Positions 1 through 6,861 of a stretch of 14,899 bases of DNA are shown here, in pieces. Numbering within the stretch: the first letter of the stretch is position 1; each line of letters starts with the position of its first letter. Below the pieces are notes generated by a model, which made no database searches, was not told the DNA's origin, and was given only the letters and a program-made list of their open reading frames with translations. This stretch comes from CAYOMP01 sp964405075 (lineage in GTDB: Bacteria; Bacillota; Clostridia; Lachnospirales; Lachnospiraceae). The position numbers and the translations under genes are program-made. Location: NCBI GenBank assembly GCA_964405075.1, contig CAYOMP010000057.1, positions 1 through 14,899 of the forward strand, given 5' to 3'.

Positions 1-64
1 CATTGCTATAACTTAGGCAATTCGTAAAGTGTTTTTTATAGTTATTTAAAAATGAAGTATTAAA

Positions 65-706
65 ATTGGATTTATAAAATTTATTAAAGAAGAAATAAGT
101 GTTATAACAGAAAGAGATCCTGCTATTAAGACACCTCTGGAAGTTTTGTTATATCCTAGTTTTAAGGTAATAATACGATATCGAATAGCTCATAAGCTTT
201 ATCAGTCGGGACATTATTTTTTAGCAAGATGGATTTCACAAAGGGCTACCAGAAAGACAGGGATAGAGATACATCCGGGAGCAACTATCGGAAAAGGGTT
301 ATTTATTGACCATGGTAGTGGTGTTATTATCGGGGAAACTACTATTATAGGTAATAATGTAACACTCTATCAGGGAGTTACATTAGGAGGAAACGGCAAG
401 GAAACGGGCAAAAGACATCCAACTATTGGAGATAATGTGATGGTTAGTGCAGGTGCCAAGGTGTTAGGTTCTTTTACTGTTGGTGAGAATTCTAAGATTG
501 GTGCAGGTTCTGTTGTATTAGAAGAGGTACCACCTAATTGTACTGTAGTTGGGGTTCCGGGTCATGTAGTAAAACAAAATGACGTGAAGATTCCTAGAAT
601 AGATTTAGATCAACATTTACCAGACCCTATATATGCAGATATTCAGCAACTAAGATATGAAAATGCTGAATTGAAGAAACGTATTGAGAATTTGGAACGA
701 GAGTAG
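65..706 (+). CDS. cysE: Serine O-acetyltransferase (CysE)
   Basis: Transfers acetyl from acetyl-CoA to L-serine, giving O-acetylserine, the first committed step of cysteine synthesis in the cytosol. The protein shows the left-handed beta-helix hexapeptide pattern, the catalytic Asp-His pair in FIDHGSG, the RHPTIGDNVMV loop with the second conserved His, LYQGVTLGG and GAGSVV. A C-terminal charged tail looks like a short coiled coil. The first ordinary start codon in frame is TTG at 146, giving 186 residues. The frame stays open upstream to a stop at 53-55, and the stretch 65-145 reads as the family's N-terminal helix, including ERDPA with the serine-binding Asp (codon 116-118). No ATG, GTG or TTG lies in frame there. 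ATT at 65, read as Met before Gly-Phe-Ile, best matches where the family begins and gives 213 residues. Family identity is sure; the start is not. cysS follows, so the pair is probably one cysteine-related unit. Confidence 0.93.
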   Translation: MGFIKFIKEEISVITERDPAIKTPLEVLLYPSFKVIIRYRIAHKLYQSGHYFLARWISQRATRKTGIEIHPGATIGKGLFIDHGSGVIIGETTIIGNNVTLYQGVTLGGNGKETGKRHPTIGDNVMVSAGAKVLGSFTVGENSKIGAGSVVLEEVPPNCTVVGVPGHVVKQNDVKIPRIDLDQHLPDPIYADIQQLRYENAELKKRIENLERE

Positions 707-827
707 TTGTGATTAAAAAATATCAAAATTCAGCTCTAGACTTGGCAGAAAGTTATTAATATAAATTCAAAAAGAAATATAAAAAATAGAAATAAACAGA
801 AAGTTGTAAAAAACAGAAGGAGACAAA

Positions 828-2228
828 ATGAAAGTATATAACACTTTATCACGCAAAAAAGAGGAATTTGTACCTATTGAACCAGGAAAAGTAAGAATGT
901 ATGTATGTGGACCTACTGTGTACAATTACATTCATATAGGTAATGCCAGACCAATGATTGTATTTGATACAGCTAGAAGATATATGGAATACAAAGGATA
1001 TGAAGTTAATTATGTAACTAACTTTACTGATGTAGATGACAAGATAATAAAAAAAGCTATTGAAGAAGGTGTGGATGCTAATGAAATAGCTACCAGATAT
1101 ATTGCAGAATGTAAAAAAGATATGGAAGGGATGAATATTAAGCCGGCTACTAAACATCCTTTAGCAACAGAAGAAATTGATGGAATGATTGATATGATTA
1201 GTACATTAATAGAAAAAGGCTATGCATATGCGGCAGCTGACGGCACTGTGTATTTTAGAACTAAGAAGTTTAAGGATTATGGTAAATTATCTAAGAAAAA
1301 TCTTGATGAATTAGAAGCTGGTAAGCGTATTGCAGTAGAAGAACAAAAAGAAGATGAAATGGACTTTGTATTATGGAAACCTAAAAAGGATGGAGAACCA
1401 TTCTGGGTATCACCATGGTGCGAAGGCAGACCAGGCTGGCATATTGAATGTTCAGTAATGTCAAAGAAATATCTTGGAGAAGAAATAGATATTCATGCAG
1501 GTGGAGAAGATTTGATTTTTCCTCATCATGAAAATGAAATAGCACAGAGTGAAGCTTGTAATGGTAAGGAATTCTCTAAATACTGGTTGCACAATGCATT
1601 TTTAAATATTAACAATAAGAAGATGTCAAAATCATTGAATAACTTTTTTACAGTAAGAGAAATAAGTGAAAAATATGATTTACAGGTACTTAGATTCTTT
1701 ATGTTAAGTGCTCACTACAGAAGTCCACTTAATTTTAGTGAGGATTTAATGGAAAGTTCTAAGAATGGTTTAGAGAGAATTATTACATCTGTTGATAATT
1801 TGGGACATTTAATTCAAAATACAGTTGTTGACACAATGACAGTAGAAGAAAGTGCTAAGTTAGCAGGAACAGAAGAATTTGTTAAGAAATTTGAAGCAGC
1901 AATGGATGATGATTTTAACACAGCTGATGCTATTTCAGCAATTTTTGAATTAGTTAAGTTTGCAAATACTAATGCAACAGCTACTAACTCAAAAGAGTAT
2001 TTAACTGCTTTAAAAGAAAAAATCAAGACCTTATCAGATATATTGGGTATAATAGTTGAAAAAGAAGCGGAAATTTTAGATGATGATATTGAAAAATTAA
2101 TCGAAGAAAGACAACAGGCAAGAAAATCAAAAGATTTCAAACGTGCAGATGAAATAAGGGACGAGTTACTTAGTAGAGGAATTGTGTTGGAAGATACAAG
2201 AGAGGGCGTTAAATGGAAAAGAGTATAG
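828..2228 (+). CDS. cysS: Cysteinyl-tRNA synthetase
   Basis: Class I aminoacyl-tRNA synthetase that attaches cysteine to tRNA-Cys. At 466 residues it has the usual length. The class I signature HIGN is at residues 36-39, just after the CGPTVYNY motif with zinc ligand Cys27. Further ligands are seen in HIECS and in the HHENEIAQSEA motif. KMSKS is at residues 265-269. The C-terminal part carries the helical DALR-like region and ends with the typical ADxIRDEL pattern. The start ATG has a good AGAAGGAGA site about 5 bases upstream. It lies 121 bases after cysE, with no convincing terminator between, and its last 16 bases overlap mrnC. The cysE-cysS-mrnC order is common in Firmicutes and suggests one transcript joining cysteine supply and charging. 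Confidence 0.97.
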   Translation: MKVYNTLSRKKEEFVPIEPGKVRMYVCGPTVYNYIHIGNARPMIVFDTARRYMEYKGYEVNYVTNFTDVDDKIIKKAIEEGVDANEIATRYIAECKKDMEGMNIKPATKHPLATEEIDGMIDMISTLIEKGYAYAAADGTVYFRTKKFKDYGKLSKKNLDELEAGKRIAVEEQKEDEMDFVLWKPKKDGEPFWVSPWCEGRPGWHIECSVMSKKYLGEEIDIHAGGEDLIFPHHENEIAQSEACNGKEFSKYWLHNAFLNINNKKMSKSLNNFFTVREISEKYDLQVLRFFMLSAHYRSPLNFSEDLMESSKNGLERIITSVDNLGHLIQNTVVDTMTVEESAKLAGTEEFVKKFEAAMDDDFNTADAISAIFELVKFANTNATATNSKEYLTALKEKIKTLSDILGIIVEKEAEILDDDIEKLIEERQQARKSKDFKRADEIRDELLSRGIVLEDTREGVKWKRV

Positions 2229-2653
2229 ATTTAATGTTAGGTCTTGAAGAAAAGTTTGATTTGCCTAAGATGGATATTAGAACATATTCCCCATTGGTGT
2301 TAGCTTATATTGGAGATGGAATTTATGATTTGATTATTCGTACCATATTGGTGAGGAGAGGCAATTCACAGCCTAATAAGCTTCATAACAGAGCATCTAA
2401 ACTGGTAAAAGCATCAGCGCAATCTGCAATAATTGAAATTATTAAGGATGAACTTACAGAAGAAGAAATGGCTGTATACAAAAGAGGAAGAAATGCTAAG
2501 TCGCCAACAATGGCCAAGAATGCCACAATGTCAGATTATAGAAGAGCTACGGGTTTTGAGGCTTTGGTTGGATATTTATATTTGCAAGGAAAAATAGAGA
2601 GAATTATTGATTTGGTGAAAAAAGGTTTAGACGTTATAGAAGTGAAAAAATAA
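2213..2653 (+). CDS. mrnC: Mini-ribonuclease III (MrnC)
   Basis: Small RNase III relative without the double-stranded RNA-binding domain. In Bacillus the homolog matures the ends of 23S rRNA with help from ribosomal protein L3. The 146 residues show the family's core: LAYIGDGIYDL with catalytic Asp35, LVRRGNSQPNKLH, a KRGRNAK basic loop, and GFEALVGYLYL with the conserved Glu116. The ATG lies inside the end of cysS (16-base overlap), with GAGAGGG about 6 bases upstream, pointing to translational coupling. Length and motif order match the family, and I see nothing unusual. The substrate in this organism is inferred from the family. Confidence 0.93.
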   Translation: MEKSIDLMLGLEEKFDLPKMDIRTYSPLVLAYIGDGIYDLIIRTILVRRGNSQPNKLHNRASKLVKASAQSAIIEIIKDELTEEEMAVYKRGRNAKSPTMAKNATMSDYRRATGFEALVGYLYLQGKIERIIDLVKKGLDVIEVKK

Positions 2654-2673
2654 TGTAAATTAAAGAGGTTTTG

Positions 2674-2695
2674 TATTATAAATTATAATATTTTT
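2674..2695 (+). terminator. Weak AT-only terminator candidate after mrnC
   Basis: TATTATA (2674-2680) pairs with TATAATA (2684-2690) around a 3-base loop and is followed by five T. The stem has no G or C, so it may be weak or accidental. It sits 20 bases past the mrnC stop, where the cysE-cysS-mrnC transcript could end. Confidence 0.3.
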
Positions 2696-2804
2696 AGTGT
2701 ATGTTGTTGGATGAAATGCTAAAAATAAGACTTAATATTAACAAAAAAGTTGTCCATAGACGAAATGATTTTAATTATTTTACATTGAACACTCTTGAAT
2801 TTAG

Positions 2805-2832
2805 TTGTGAATGAATGTGAATATATTAGAAT
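2805..2832 (+). promoter_or_regulatory. Possible promoter for rlmB
   Basis: TTGTGA and TAGAAT are separated by 16 bases, about 73 bases before the rlmB GTG. The match is only moderate. The 251-base gap between mrnC and rlmB suggests that rlmB has its own promoter, but other placements are possible in such AT-rich DNA. Confidence 0.25.
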
Positions 2833-2904
2833 TAATTCGAAAAGGTATGTTAAATATTAGATGTTTTGATAACTAATAATAAAATCAAGTATAAGGAGAT
2901 TTTT

Positions 2905-3645
2905 GTGAGATACGAAGAATTTACAATAGAAGGAAGAAATGCAGTGTTAGAGGCTTTTCGCTCAGGAAAAACTATAGACAAGTTATTTGTGTTGGATGGA
3001 TGTAAGGATGGTCCAATAATGACAATAACCAGAGAAGCAAGAAAGCATAATACAATTATCAATTATGTAAACAAAGACAGATTAGACAATATGTCTTCAA
3101 CAGGCAAACATCAGGGAGTTATTGCTTATGCAGCTGCATATGAGTACGCAGAAGTAGAAGATATTTTGAATAATGCTAAGGAGAAGGGAGAACCCCCATT
3201 TATATTTATTTTGGATAATATTGAAGACCCACATAATTTAGGTGCAATTATCAGAACAGCTAACCTTTGCGGAGCACATGGTGTAATTATCCCTAAGAGA
3301 CGAGCAGTTGGATTGACGGCTACAGTTGCCAGAACATCAGCTGGTGCATTAAATTATACACCAGTTGCTAAGGTTACAAATATTGGTAACACAATAGAGG
3401 AGCTAAAAGAACAGGGATTATGGTTTGTATGTGCTGATATGGGGGGAGAAGTTATGTACAAGCTGGATTTAAAAGGTCCTATCGGATTAGTAATAGGCAA
3501 TGAGGGCGAAGGCGTTAGCAGACTTGTAAAAGAAAAATGCGATTTTGTGGCATCAATACCAATGAAGGGTGATATAGATTCATTAAATGCCTCTGTAGCA
3601 GCAGGTGTATTGGCATATGAAATTGTAAGACAAAGATTGAACTAA
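2905..3645 (+). CDS. rlmB: 23S rRNA 2'-O-methyltransferase, TrmH/RlmB family
   Basis: SPOUT-class methyltransferase that uses S-adenosylmethionine to methylate a ribose in 23S rRNA (Gm2251 in the E. coli homolog). The N-terminal part (residues 1-75) is the substrate-binding domain, opening with the typical EGRNAVLEA. The three SPOUT motifs follow: LDNIEDPHNLGAIIRTAN (103-120), GLVIGNEGEGVS (194-205) and IPMKGDIDSLNASVAAGV (218-235), which build the trefoil knot and cofactor pocket. I chose GTG at 2905 rather than the TTG at 2866 because AAGGAG lies 6 bases ahead of it and the resulting 246 residues match the family's length and N-terminus. rRNA target specificity is inferred; some homologs in this family modify tRNA. 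Confidence 0.9.
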   Translation: MRYEEFTIEGRNAVLEAFRSGKTIDKLFVLDGCKDGPIMTITREARKHNTIINYVNKDRLDNMSSTGKHQGVIAYAAAYEYAEVEDILNNAKEKGEPPFIFILDNIEDPHNLGAIIRTANLCGAHGVIIPKRRAVGLTATVARTSAGALNYTPVAKVTNIGNTIEELKEQGLWFVCADMGGEVMYKLDLKGPIGLVIGNEGEGVSRLVKEKCDFVASIPMKGDIDSLNASVAAGVLAYEIVRQRLN

Positions 3646-3658
3646 TAGGTGAGTGGAA

Positions 3659-4186
3659 ATGGTACTGTTAGTTGTTGATACACAAGAAATGATAATGACG
3701 AATGATTTATATATGTTTGATTCGTTTGTTGAAAATGTAGCTGAATTGATAGAAACAGCAAGAGAAAATGATGTGGAAGTAGTGTACGTTCGTCATGATG
3801 ATGGTATAGAATTAACCAAGGGCGTTGCAGGATTTGACGTGTATAGTAGATTTGCTCCGAGAGAAAATGAAAGAATATTTGATAAATCAGTAAATAGTGC
3901 ATTTAAGCAATCTGGTTTATTAGAATATTTGCAGGCAAAAAAGGAAAACCAGATTATGATTGTTGGAATTCAGACAGAGTATTGTATTGATGCAACGATT
4001 AAATGTGGTTTTGAACACGGTTTTGAAATGATAGTACCAGCATATTGTAATACTACAGATGATAATGAATATATGACAGCAGAAAATTCATATAAATATT
4101 ATAATGAAAAAATGTGGAATAAAAGATATGCGAAATGTATTAGTTTCGAAAGTGCGCTAGAGGCTTTAAAGTGTAGAAAATATTAG
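3659..4186 (+). CDS. Isochorismatase-like cysteine hydrolase
   Basis: Cytosolic hydrolase of the isochorismatase/nicotinamidase superfamily. The catalytic triad is visible as Asp7 (VVDTQ), Lys76 (DKSVNSAF) and Cys109 (TEYCIDAT), with GIQTEYC forming the usual cis-peptide loop. The substrate cannot be read from the sequence; family members act on isochorismate, nicotinamide or other amides. The site AGGTGAG at 3646-3652 is 6 bases from ATG 3659 but abuts GTG 3653, so I take the ATG (175 residues). The gene starts 13 bases after rlmB and is probably on the same transcript. It ends before a bidirectional terminator. Confidence 0.85.
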   Translation: MVLLVVDTQEMIMTNDLYMFDSFVENVAELIETARENDVEVVYVRHDDGIELTKGVAGFDVYSRFAPRENERIFDKSVNSAFKQSGLLEYLQAKKENQIMIVGIQTEYCIDATIKCGFEHGFEMIVPAYCNTTDDNEYMTAENSYKYYNEKMWNKRYAKCISFESALEALKCRKY

Positions 4187-4221
4187 TTGTTGGTACAACA
4201 AAAAAGACAGATACAAAAGAA

Positions 4222-4250
4222 AAGACTTTTCACTATTACTGAAAAGTCTT
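4222..4250. terminator. Bidirectional intrinsic terminator
   Basis: A perfect 10-base inverted repeat, AAGACTTTTC and GAAAAGTCTT, surrounds a 9-base loop. T-rich DNA follows on the + strand (CTTTAAT) and an A-rich tract precedes it, so both strands give hairpin plus U-tract. It separates the plus-strand rlmB-hydrolase transcript from the convergent minus-strand tRNA-Thr. Confidence 0.8.
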
Positions 4251-4268
4251 CTTTAATGTATGGTTGAG

Positions 4269-4341
4269 AGCTACTAGCGGGACTTGAACCCGTGACCTCC
4301 GCCTTACCAAGGCGACGCTCTACCGACTGAGCCATAGTAGC
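4269..4341 (-). tRNA. tRNA-Thr (anticodon GGU)
   Basis: Read on the minus strand, the cloverleaf is complete: acceptor GCTACTA with TAGTAGC (7 pairs), D arm GCTC/GAGC, anticodon stem TCGCC/GGCGG with loop TTGGTAA (anticodon GGT), variable loop AGGTC and T loop TTCAAGT. The T stem, ACGGG against CCCGC, has an A-C mismatch in its outermost pair. The discriminator is T, and CCA is not encoded. It decodes ACC and ACU. Confidence 0.95.
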
Positions 4342-4361
4342 AAAAAATAAATTACATATCT

Positions 4362-4390
4362 GTTATATTCTAATTTGCTAATAAAGTCAA
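4362..4390 (-). promoter_or_regulatory. Promoter of tRNA-Thr
   Basis: On the minus strand TTGACT and TATAAC are 17 bases apart. The -10 ends about 20 bases before the tRNA 5' end, leaving room for a short leader that RNase P would remove. Confidence 0.7.
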
Positions 4391-4393
4391 GAA

Positions 4394-4437
4394 ATAATTC
4401 AAAGATAATATAATAATAATTCAAAGATAGTATAATA
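4394..4437. repeat. Two adjacent 22-base direct repeats
   Basis: Two copies, 4394-4415 and 4416-4437, abut and differ at one base (21 of 22 identical). The unit begins ATAATTCAAAGATA and ends TATAATA. It lies just upstream of the tRNA-Thr promoter, between the divergent tRNA genes. It could be a recent tandem duplication or an AT-rich upstream element. No function is shown. Confidence 0.7.
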
Positions 4438-4580
4438 AAAAAATTTTGGTTAAGTAAAAGTGAAAAATTGTCGCGCTCAAGGAAAAAGTAAGCACAAACA
4501 GAGTGAGTATTTTCAATAAATCATAAAAAAATTGTTTAAATACACTTAATAAACACAAATAGATAATAGAATATATTTGC

Positions 4581-4609
4581 TTGAAAGAGAGAGTAAATTG
4601 TGTTATCTT
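4581..4609 (+). promoter_or_regulatory. Candidate promoter of tRNA-Arg
   Basis: TTGAAA and TATCTT are 17 bases apart, and the -10 ends 30 bases before the mature tRNA 5' end. The -10 box is imperfect. Confidence 0.5.
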
Positions 4610-4639
4610 AATATTTGCGTAATAATTATGAAATAATTT

Positions 4640-4712
4640 GCACTTGTAGCTCAGGGGATAGAGCATTGGTTTCCGGTACCAAGTGGCGGGGGTTCGAATC
4701 CCTCCAGGTGCA
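4640..4712 (+). tRNA. tRNA-Arg (anticodon CCG)
   Basis: Complete cloverleaf: acceptor GCACTTG with CAGGTGC (one G-U pair), D arm GCTC/GAGC with a GGGGATA loop carrying the A20 typical of arginine tRNAs, anticodon stem TTGGT/ACCAA with loop TTCCGGT (anticodon CCG), T stem GGGGG/CCCTC and T loop TTCGAAT. The discriminator is A and CCA is not encoded. It reads the CGG codon, which should be rare in this AGA-rich genome. Confidence 0.95.
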
Positions 4713-4713
4713 T

Positions 4714-4747
4714 TCTTACGCCAATATAAATATTACTGTAAGATTTT
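4714..4747 (+). terminator. Terminator after tRNA-Arg
   Basis: TCTTAC (4714-4719) pairs with GTAAGA (4738-4743), with an inner AATAT/ATATT stem between them and TTTT directly after. It begins two bases past the tRNA end. The stem is short and AT-rich. Confidence 0.5.
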
Positions 4748-4752
4748 AGTGG

Positions 4753-4781
4753 TTGAATTAATTACTATAGTTTGTTAAAAT
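4753..4781 (+). promoter_or_regulatory. Promoter of the SH3-domain gene
   Basis: TTGAAT and TAAAAT are separated by 17 bases, about 108 bases before the ATG at 4889, and downstream of the tRNA-Arg terminator. Confidence 0.5.
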
Positions 4782-4888
4782 ATAAATGTTGTGTTAAAAA
4801 AGAATAAAAAAAATAGTAATTACATTTTAGATAAAGGGATATTTGGAGAAATCTATATAATAAGAAATTGGCTATCAGGAGGATTAGA

Positions 4889-6106
4889 ATGAAATTAGAT
4901 TTTACAAAGATTAAGACTTTTTTAGTGGAAAATAAAAAATATGTGGCTATTGCAGCAGTTTTTGTTGCATTGATAATTATATTAGTATTGGCTTTTTCTT
5001 CAAAAGATAAAGGTGAAACAGAAACAGCACCAGAAGTACCAGAGGCAACAGAGGAAGTAATTAACGTAGATGAAGTTGAGCCGGAAGTAGAACCAGAAGT
5101 AGTAGCTACAAATGACTTACTTACAGATGCATATCCAGAGGTTAATGAATTAATTAATAAATATTTTGAAGCAATGTCAAATTCTGATGTAGATACATTA
5201 TTACAGATAGTTGATAATTTATCAGAAGATGAACAGAATCAAATTGTTCAGAAGAAAGAATATATTGAAAACTACAACAATATCGTATGTTATTCGAAAA
5301 TTGGACCGGTAGAGAATTCGTACATTGTATTTGCTTATTATGAAATAAAATTTATTAATATTGATACATTGGTTCCTGGACTAGTTCCATTATATGTATG
5401 TACAAGTGAAGATGGTAGTTTATACATTTACAATGGAGATTTAGACCCAGAGGTTGATTCATATATTTCGAATGTAGCAGCAGATCAGGATGTTATTGAC
5501 TTATTAGATACAGTTGAAAAGAAATATAGTGAAGCACAGAATTCAGATGAAGCTTTGAAACATTTTGTTGCTAGACTTGCTGGTGAAGAGATAGAGGAAG
5601 AAACAACAGAAGAAGTAGCAGAAGAAAATACTGAAGAGCAGGTTGAAGAAACAGCAGAAGCAACAGAAGAGACTACTGAAGAACAAACAGAAGAAGTTGC
5701 AGAGGAACAGCCAGCAGAAGAAACAGTGTATGCAAAAGAAACTATTAATGTAAGAGTAGCAGAAGATCAGGAATCAGAAAAGTTAGGTCAGATATTTGCA
5801 GGCGAAAGCATTACTAGAATAGCTGTATTAGATAGTGGTTGGAGTAAGATTAAATATGATGGCAAAGAAGCATATGTTAAATCAGAGTACTTGTCATATG
5901 ATGAAATTGAATTAGAAAAATTGTATCTTACATCTACAGTTAATATTAGAGCAGAAGCTAGTGAAAGTGCTGATAAGGTTGGAACTGGTTTTGTAGGTAG
6001 CAAAGTAACCAGATTGGTTAAATTAGATAACGGTTGGAGTCAGATTTCATGCGATGGTGTTAGAGGCTATGTAAAATCTGAGTTCTTATCAAAAACATAT
6101 AATTAA
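4889..6106 (+). CDS. Membrane-anchored protein with two bacterial SH3 domains
   Basis: Predicted cell-surface protein of 405 residues. A short cytoplasmic N-terminus (basic, about residues 1-17) precedes one hydrophobic segment (18-36), with no lipobox or clear cleavage site, so it is probably a signal anchor. Next come an acidic linker (40-75), a globular domain (about 76-230) whose start resembles an NTF2-like fold, and a strongly Glu/Thr-rich linker (233-280). Two SH3b repeats close the protein: about 284-336 (INVRV...GWSKI...AYVKSEYLS) and 349-401 (VNIRAEA...GWSQI...GYVKSEFLS). SH3b domains of this kind commonly bind cell-wall peptide; that role is inferred here. I place the start at ATG 4889 because AGGAGG (4877-4882) is 6 bases ahead; an upstream in-frame ATG-like start at 4868 lacks such a site. 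No catalytic domain is visible. It seems to be a monocistronic gene bounded by its own promoter and terminators. Confidence 0.85.
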   Translation: MKLDFTKIKTFLVENKKYVAIAAVFVALIIILVLAFSSKDKGETETAPEVPEATEEVINVDEVEPEVEPEVVATNDLLTDAYPEVNELINKYFEAMSNSDVDTLLQIVDNLSEDEQNQIVQKKEYIENYNNIVCYSKIGPVENSYIVFAYYEIKFINIDTLVPGLVPLYVCTSEDGSLYIYNGDLDPEVDSYISNVAADQDVIDLLDTVEKKYSEAQNSDEALKHFVARLAGEEIEEETTEEVAEENTEEQVEETAEATEETTEEQTEEVAEEQPAEETVYAKETINVRVAEDQESEKLGQIFAGESITRIAVLDSGWSKIKYDGKEAYVKSEYLSYDEIELEKLYLTSTVNIRAEASESADKVGTGFVGSKVTRLVKLDNGWSQISCDGVRGYVKSEFLSKTYN

Positions 6107-6115
6107 AATATATAG

Positions 6116-6167
6116 ATAGGGATAATTAGGATATTCAAATTAGATATGCTGATTATTCCTATTTTGT
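6116..6167 (+). terminator. Terminator of the SH3-domain gene
   Basis: ATAGGGATAAT (6116-6126) pairs with ATTATTCCTAT (6152-6162) over 11 positions with one G-U pair, followed by a T-rich run. It starts 10 bases after the stop codon and overlaps the start of the first 41-base repeat by two bases. Confidence 0.7.
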
Positions 6168-6289
6168 TGCAAGCATACGATCAAAGTGTTCAGTGAAACT
6201 TTTTTAGTTGCAAGCATACGATCAAAGTGTTCAGTGAAACTTTTTTAGTTGCCAAGCATACGACAAAAAGGTCCAGTCAACCTTTTTTA
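6166..6289 (+). repeat. Three tandem 41/42-base repeats, each a terminator-like hairpin
   Basis: Units are 6166-6206, 6207-6247 and 6248-6289. The first two are identical over 41 bases. The third is diverged (42 bases) but keeps GTTGC, AAGCATACGA, CCAGT/TCAGT and the T6 tail. In units 1 and 2, AAAGT-g-TTC pairs with GAA-ACTTT around loop AGT (one bulged G). In unit 3, AAAAAGGT (6265-6272) pairs perfectly with ACCTTTTT (6280-6287). Each hairpin runs into six T. The sequence changed while the hairpin plus U-tract survived, which suggests the structure matters. The likely role is reinforced termination after the SH3 gene. Confidence 0.85.
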
Positions 6290-6291
6290 GT

Positions 6292-6384
6292 AGTTTACGC
6301 CGATAATGTAGAGAATGTTATGTATGCTAAACTCCCAAAGCGTGTTTCTTATAATTTTGTATAAAATAATTTGTTTTGCAAAAC
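6292..6384 (+). promoter_or_regulatory. Structured leader region before the 142-residue protein gene
   Basis: AGTTTA (6292-6297) can pair with TAAACT (6328-6333). GTATGCT (6322-6328) is complementary to the AGCATAC present in all three upstream repeats. A perfect 12-base palindrome, GTTTTGCAAAAC, lies at 6373-6384, shortly before the ribosome binding site, and could be an operator. A TATAAT sits at 6350-6355 but has no good -35 partner. These are patterns only; no regulator is known. Confidence 0.3.
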
Positions 6385-6419
6385 ATATATATGTATAGAA
6401 GGAAAATGGAGGCATATAT

Positions 6420-6848
6420 ATGGACAATAAAGAAATAGAATTACTAAGTAATATCTATAAGGAGAGCAAGAAGAATCAGGATACCATTGGTATGTTGTTA
6501 TCAAAAGTATATGATGATGATTTATCTTACGATTTAAATTCCCAAATGAACAGATACAAATCAATTTCATATAAAGCTGGAAAGAAACTGGCTGAGAATG
6601 GCGTAAAGATTGATAATGCGCCAATGGAAAAAATGAAATCATGGTCAAAAATTCAAGCTAATACTATTTTTAATACAAGTACTGAGCATATTGCTGATAT
6701 GATGATTCAAAGCAGTACTCGTTCAATGGTAGATATGATGAATAATGTAAAAGATAATTATGAAAGTAAATGTATGGCAGTGGAGATGGCACAGGAGTTT
6801 GCTGATTTTGAAGAAAATAATATAAGAATATTAAAGTCATATTTGTAG
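6420..6848 (+). CDS. Conserved-looking helical protein of unknown function
   Basis: A 142-residue cytosolic protein with no signal peptide, membrane segment or cysteine cluster (one Cys). The pattern suggests four or so amphipathic helices: roughly residues 2-30, 35-60, 68-110 and 113-142, with a Met-rich middle (IADMMIQSS, MVDMMNNV). It looks like a ferritin-like or DUF-type helical bundle, but I see no set of Glu/His residues that would make a convincing di-iron site. It has an excellent GGAGG 7 bases before the ATG. It stands alone between the terminator array and rluF. I do not recognise a named family with confidence, so no function is proposed. Confidence 0.75.
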   Translation: MDNKEIELLSNIYKESKKNQDTIGMLLSKVYDDDLSYDLNSQMNRYKSISYKAGKKLAENGVKIDNAPMEKMKSWSKIQANTIFNTSTEHIADMMIQSSTRSMVDMMNNVKDNYESKCMAVEMAQEFADFEENNIRILKSYL

Positions 6849-6861
6849 AATAGATATTTTT

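Noticed and set aside
146..148. TTG as the true cysE start
   Set aside because: It would remove the conserved ERDPA helix that is encoded in frame upstream, and no ribosome binding site precedes it; kept only as the fallback start.
849..1157. 102-codon minus-strand frame inside cysS
   Set aside because: It is a shadow of cysS; its Phe/Ser/Ile-rich product is the typical complement of AT-rich coding DNA.
2866..2868. TTG as the rlmB start
   Set aside because: GTG at 2905 has AAGGAG 6 bases ahead and gives the family's usual N-terminus.
4421..4666. 81-codon minus-strand frame
   Set aside because: It runs through tRNA-Arg and AT-rich promoter DNA and has a low-complexity product.
6166..6289. 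CRISPR-like array
   Set aside because: The 41-base units abut with no spacers, and each is a terminator-type hairpin.
6299..6306. GCCGATAA, resembling a flagellar sigma factor -10 box
   Set aside because: No TAAA-like -35 box is found at the required spacing, and no motility gene is nearby.
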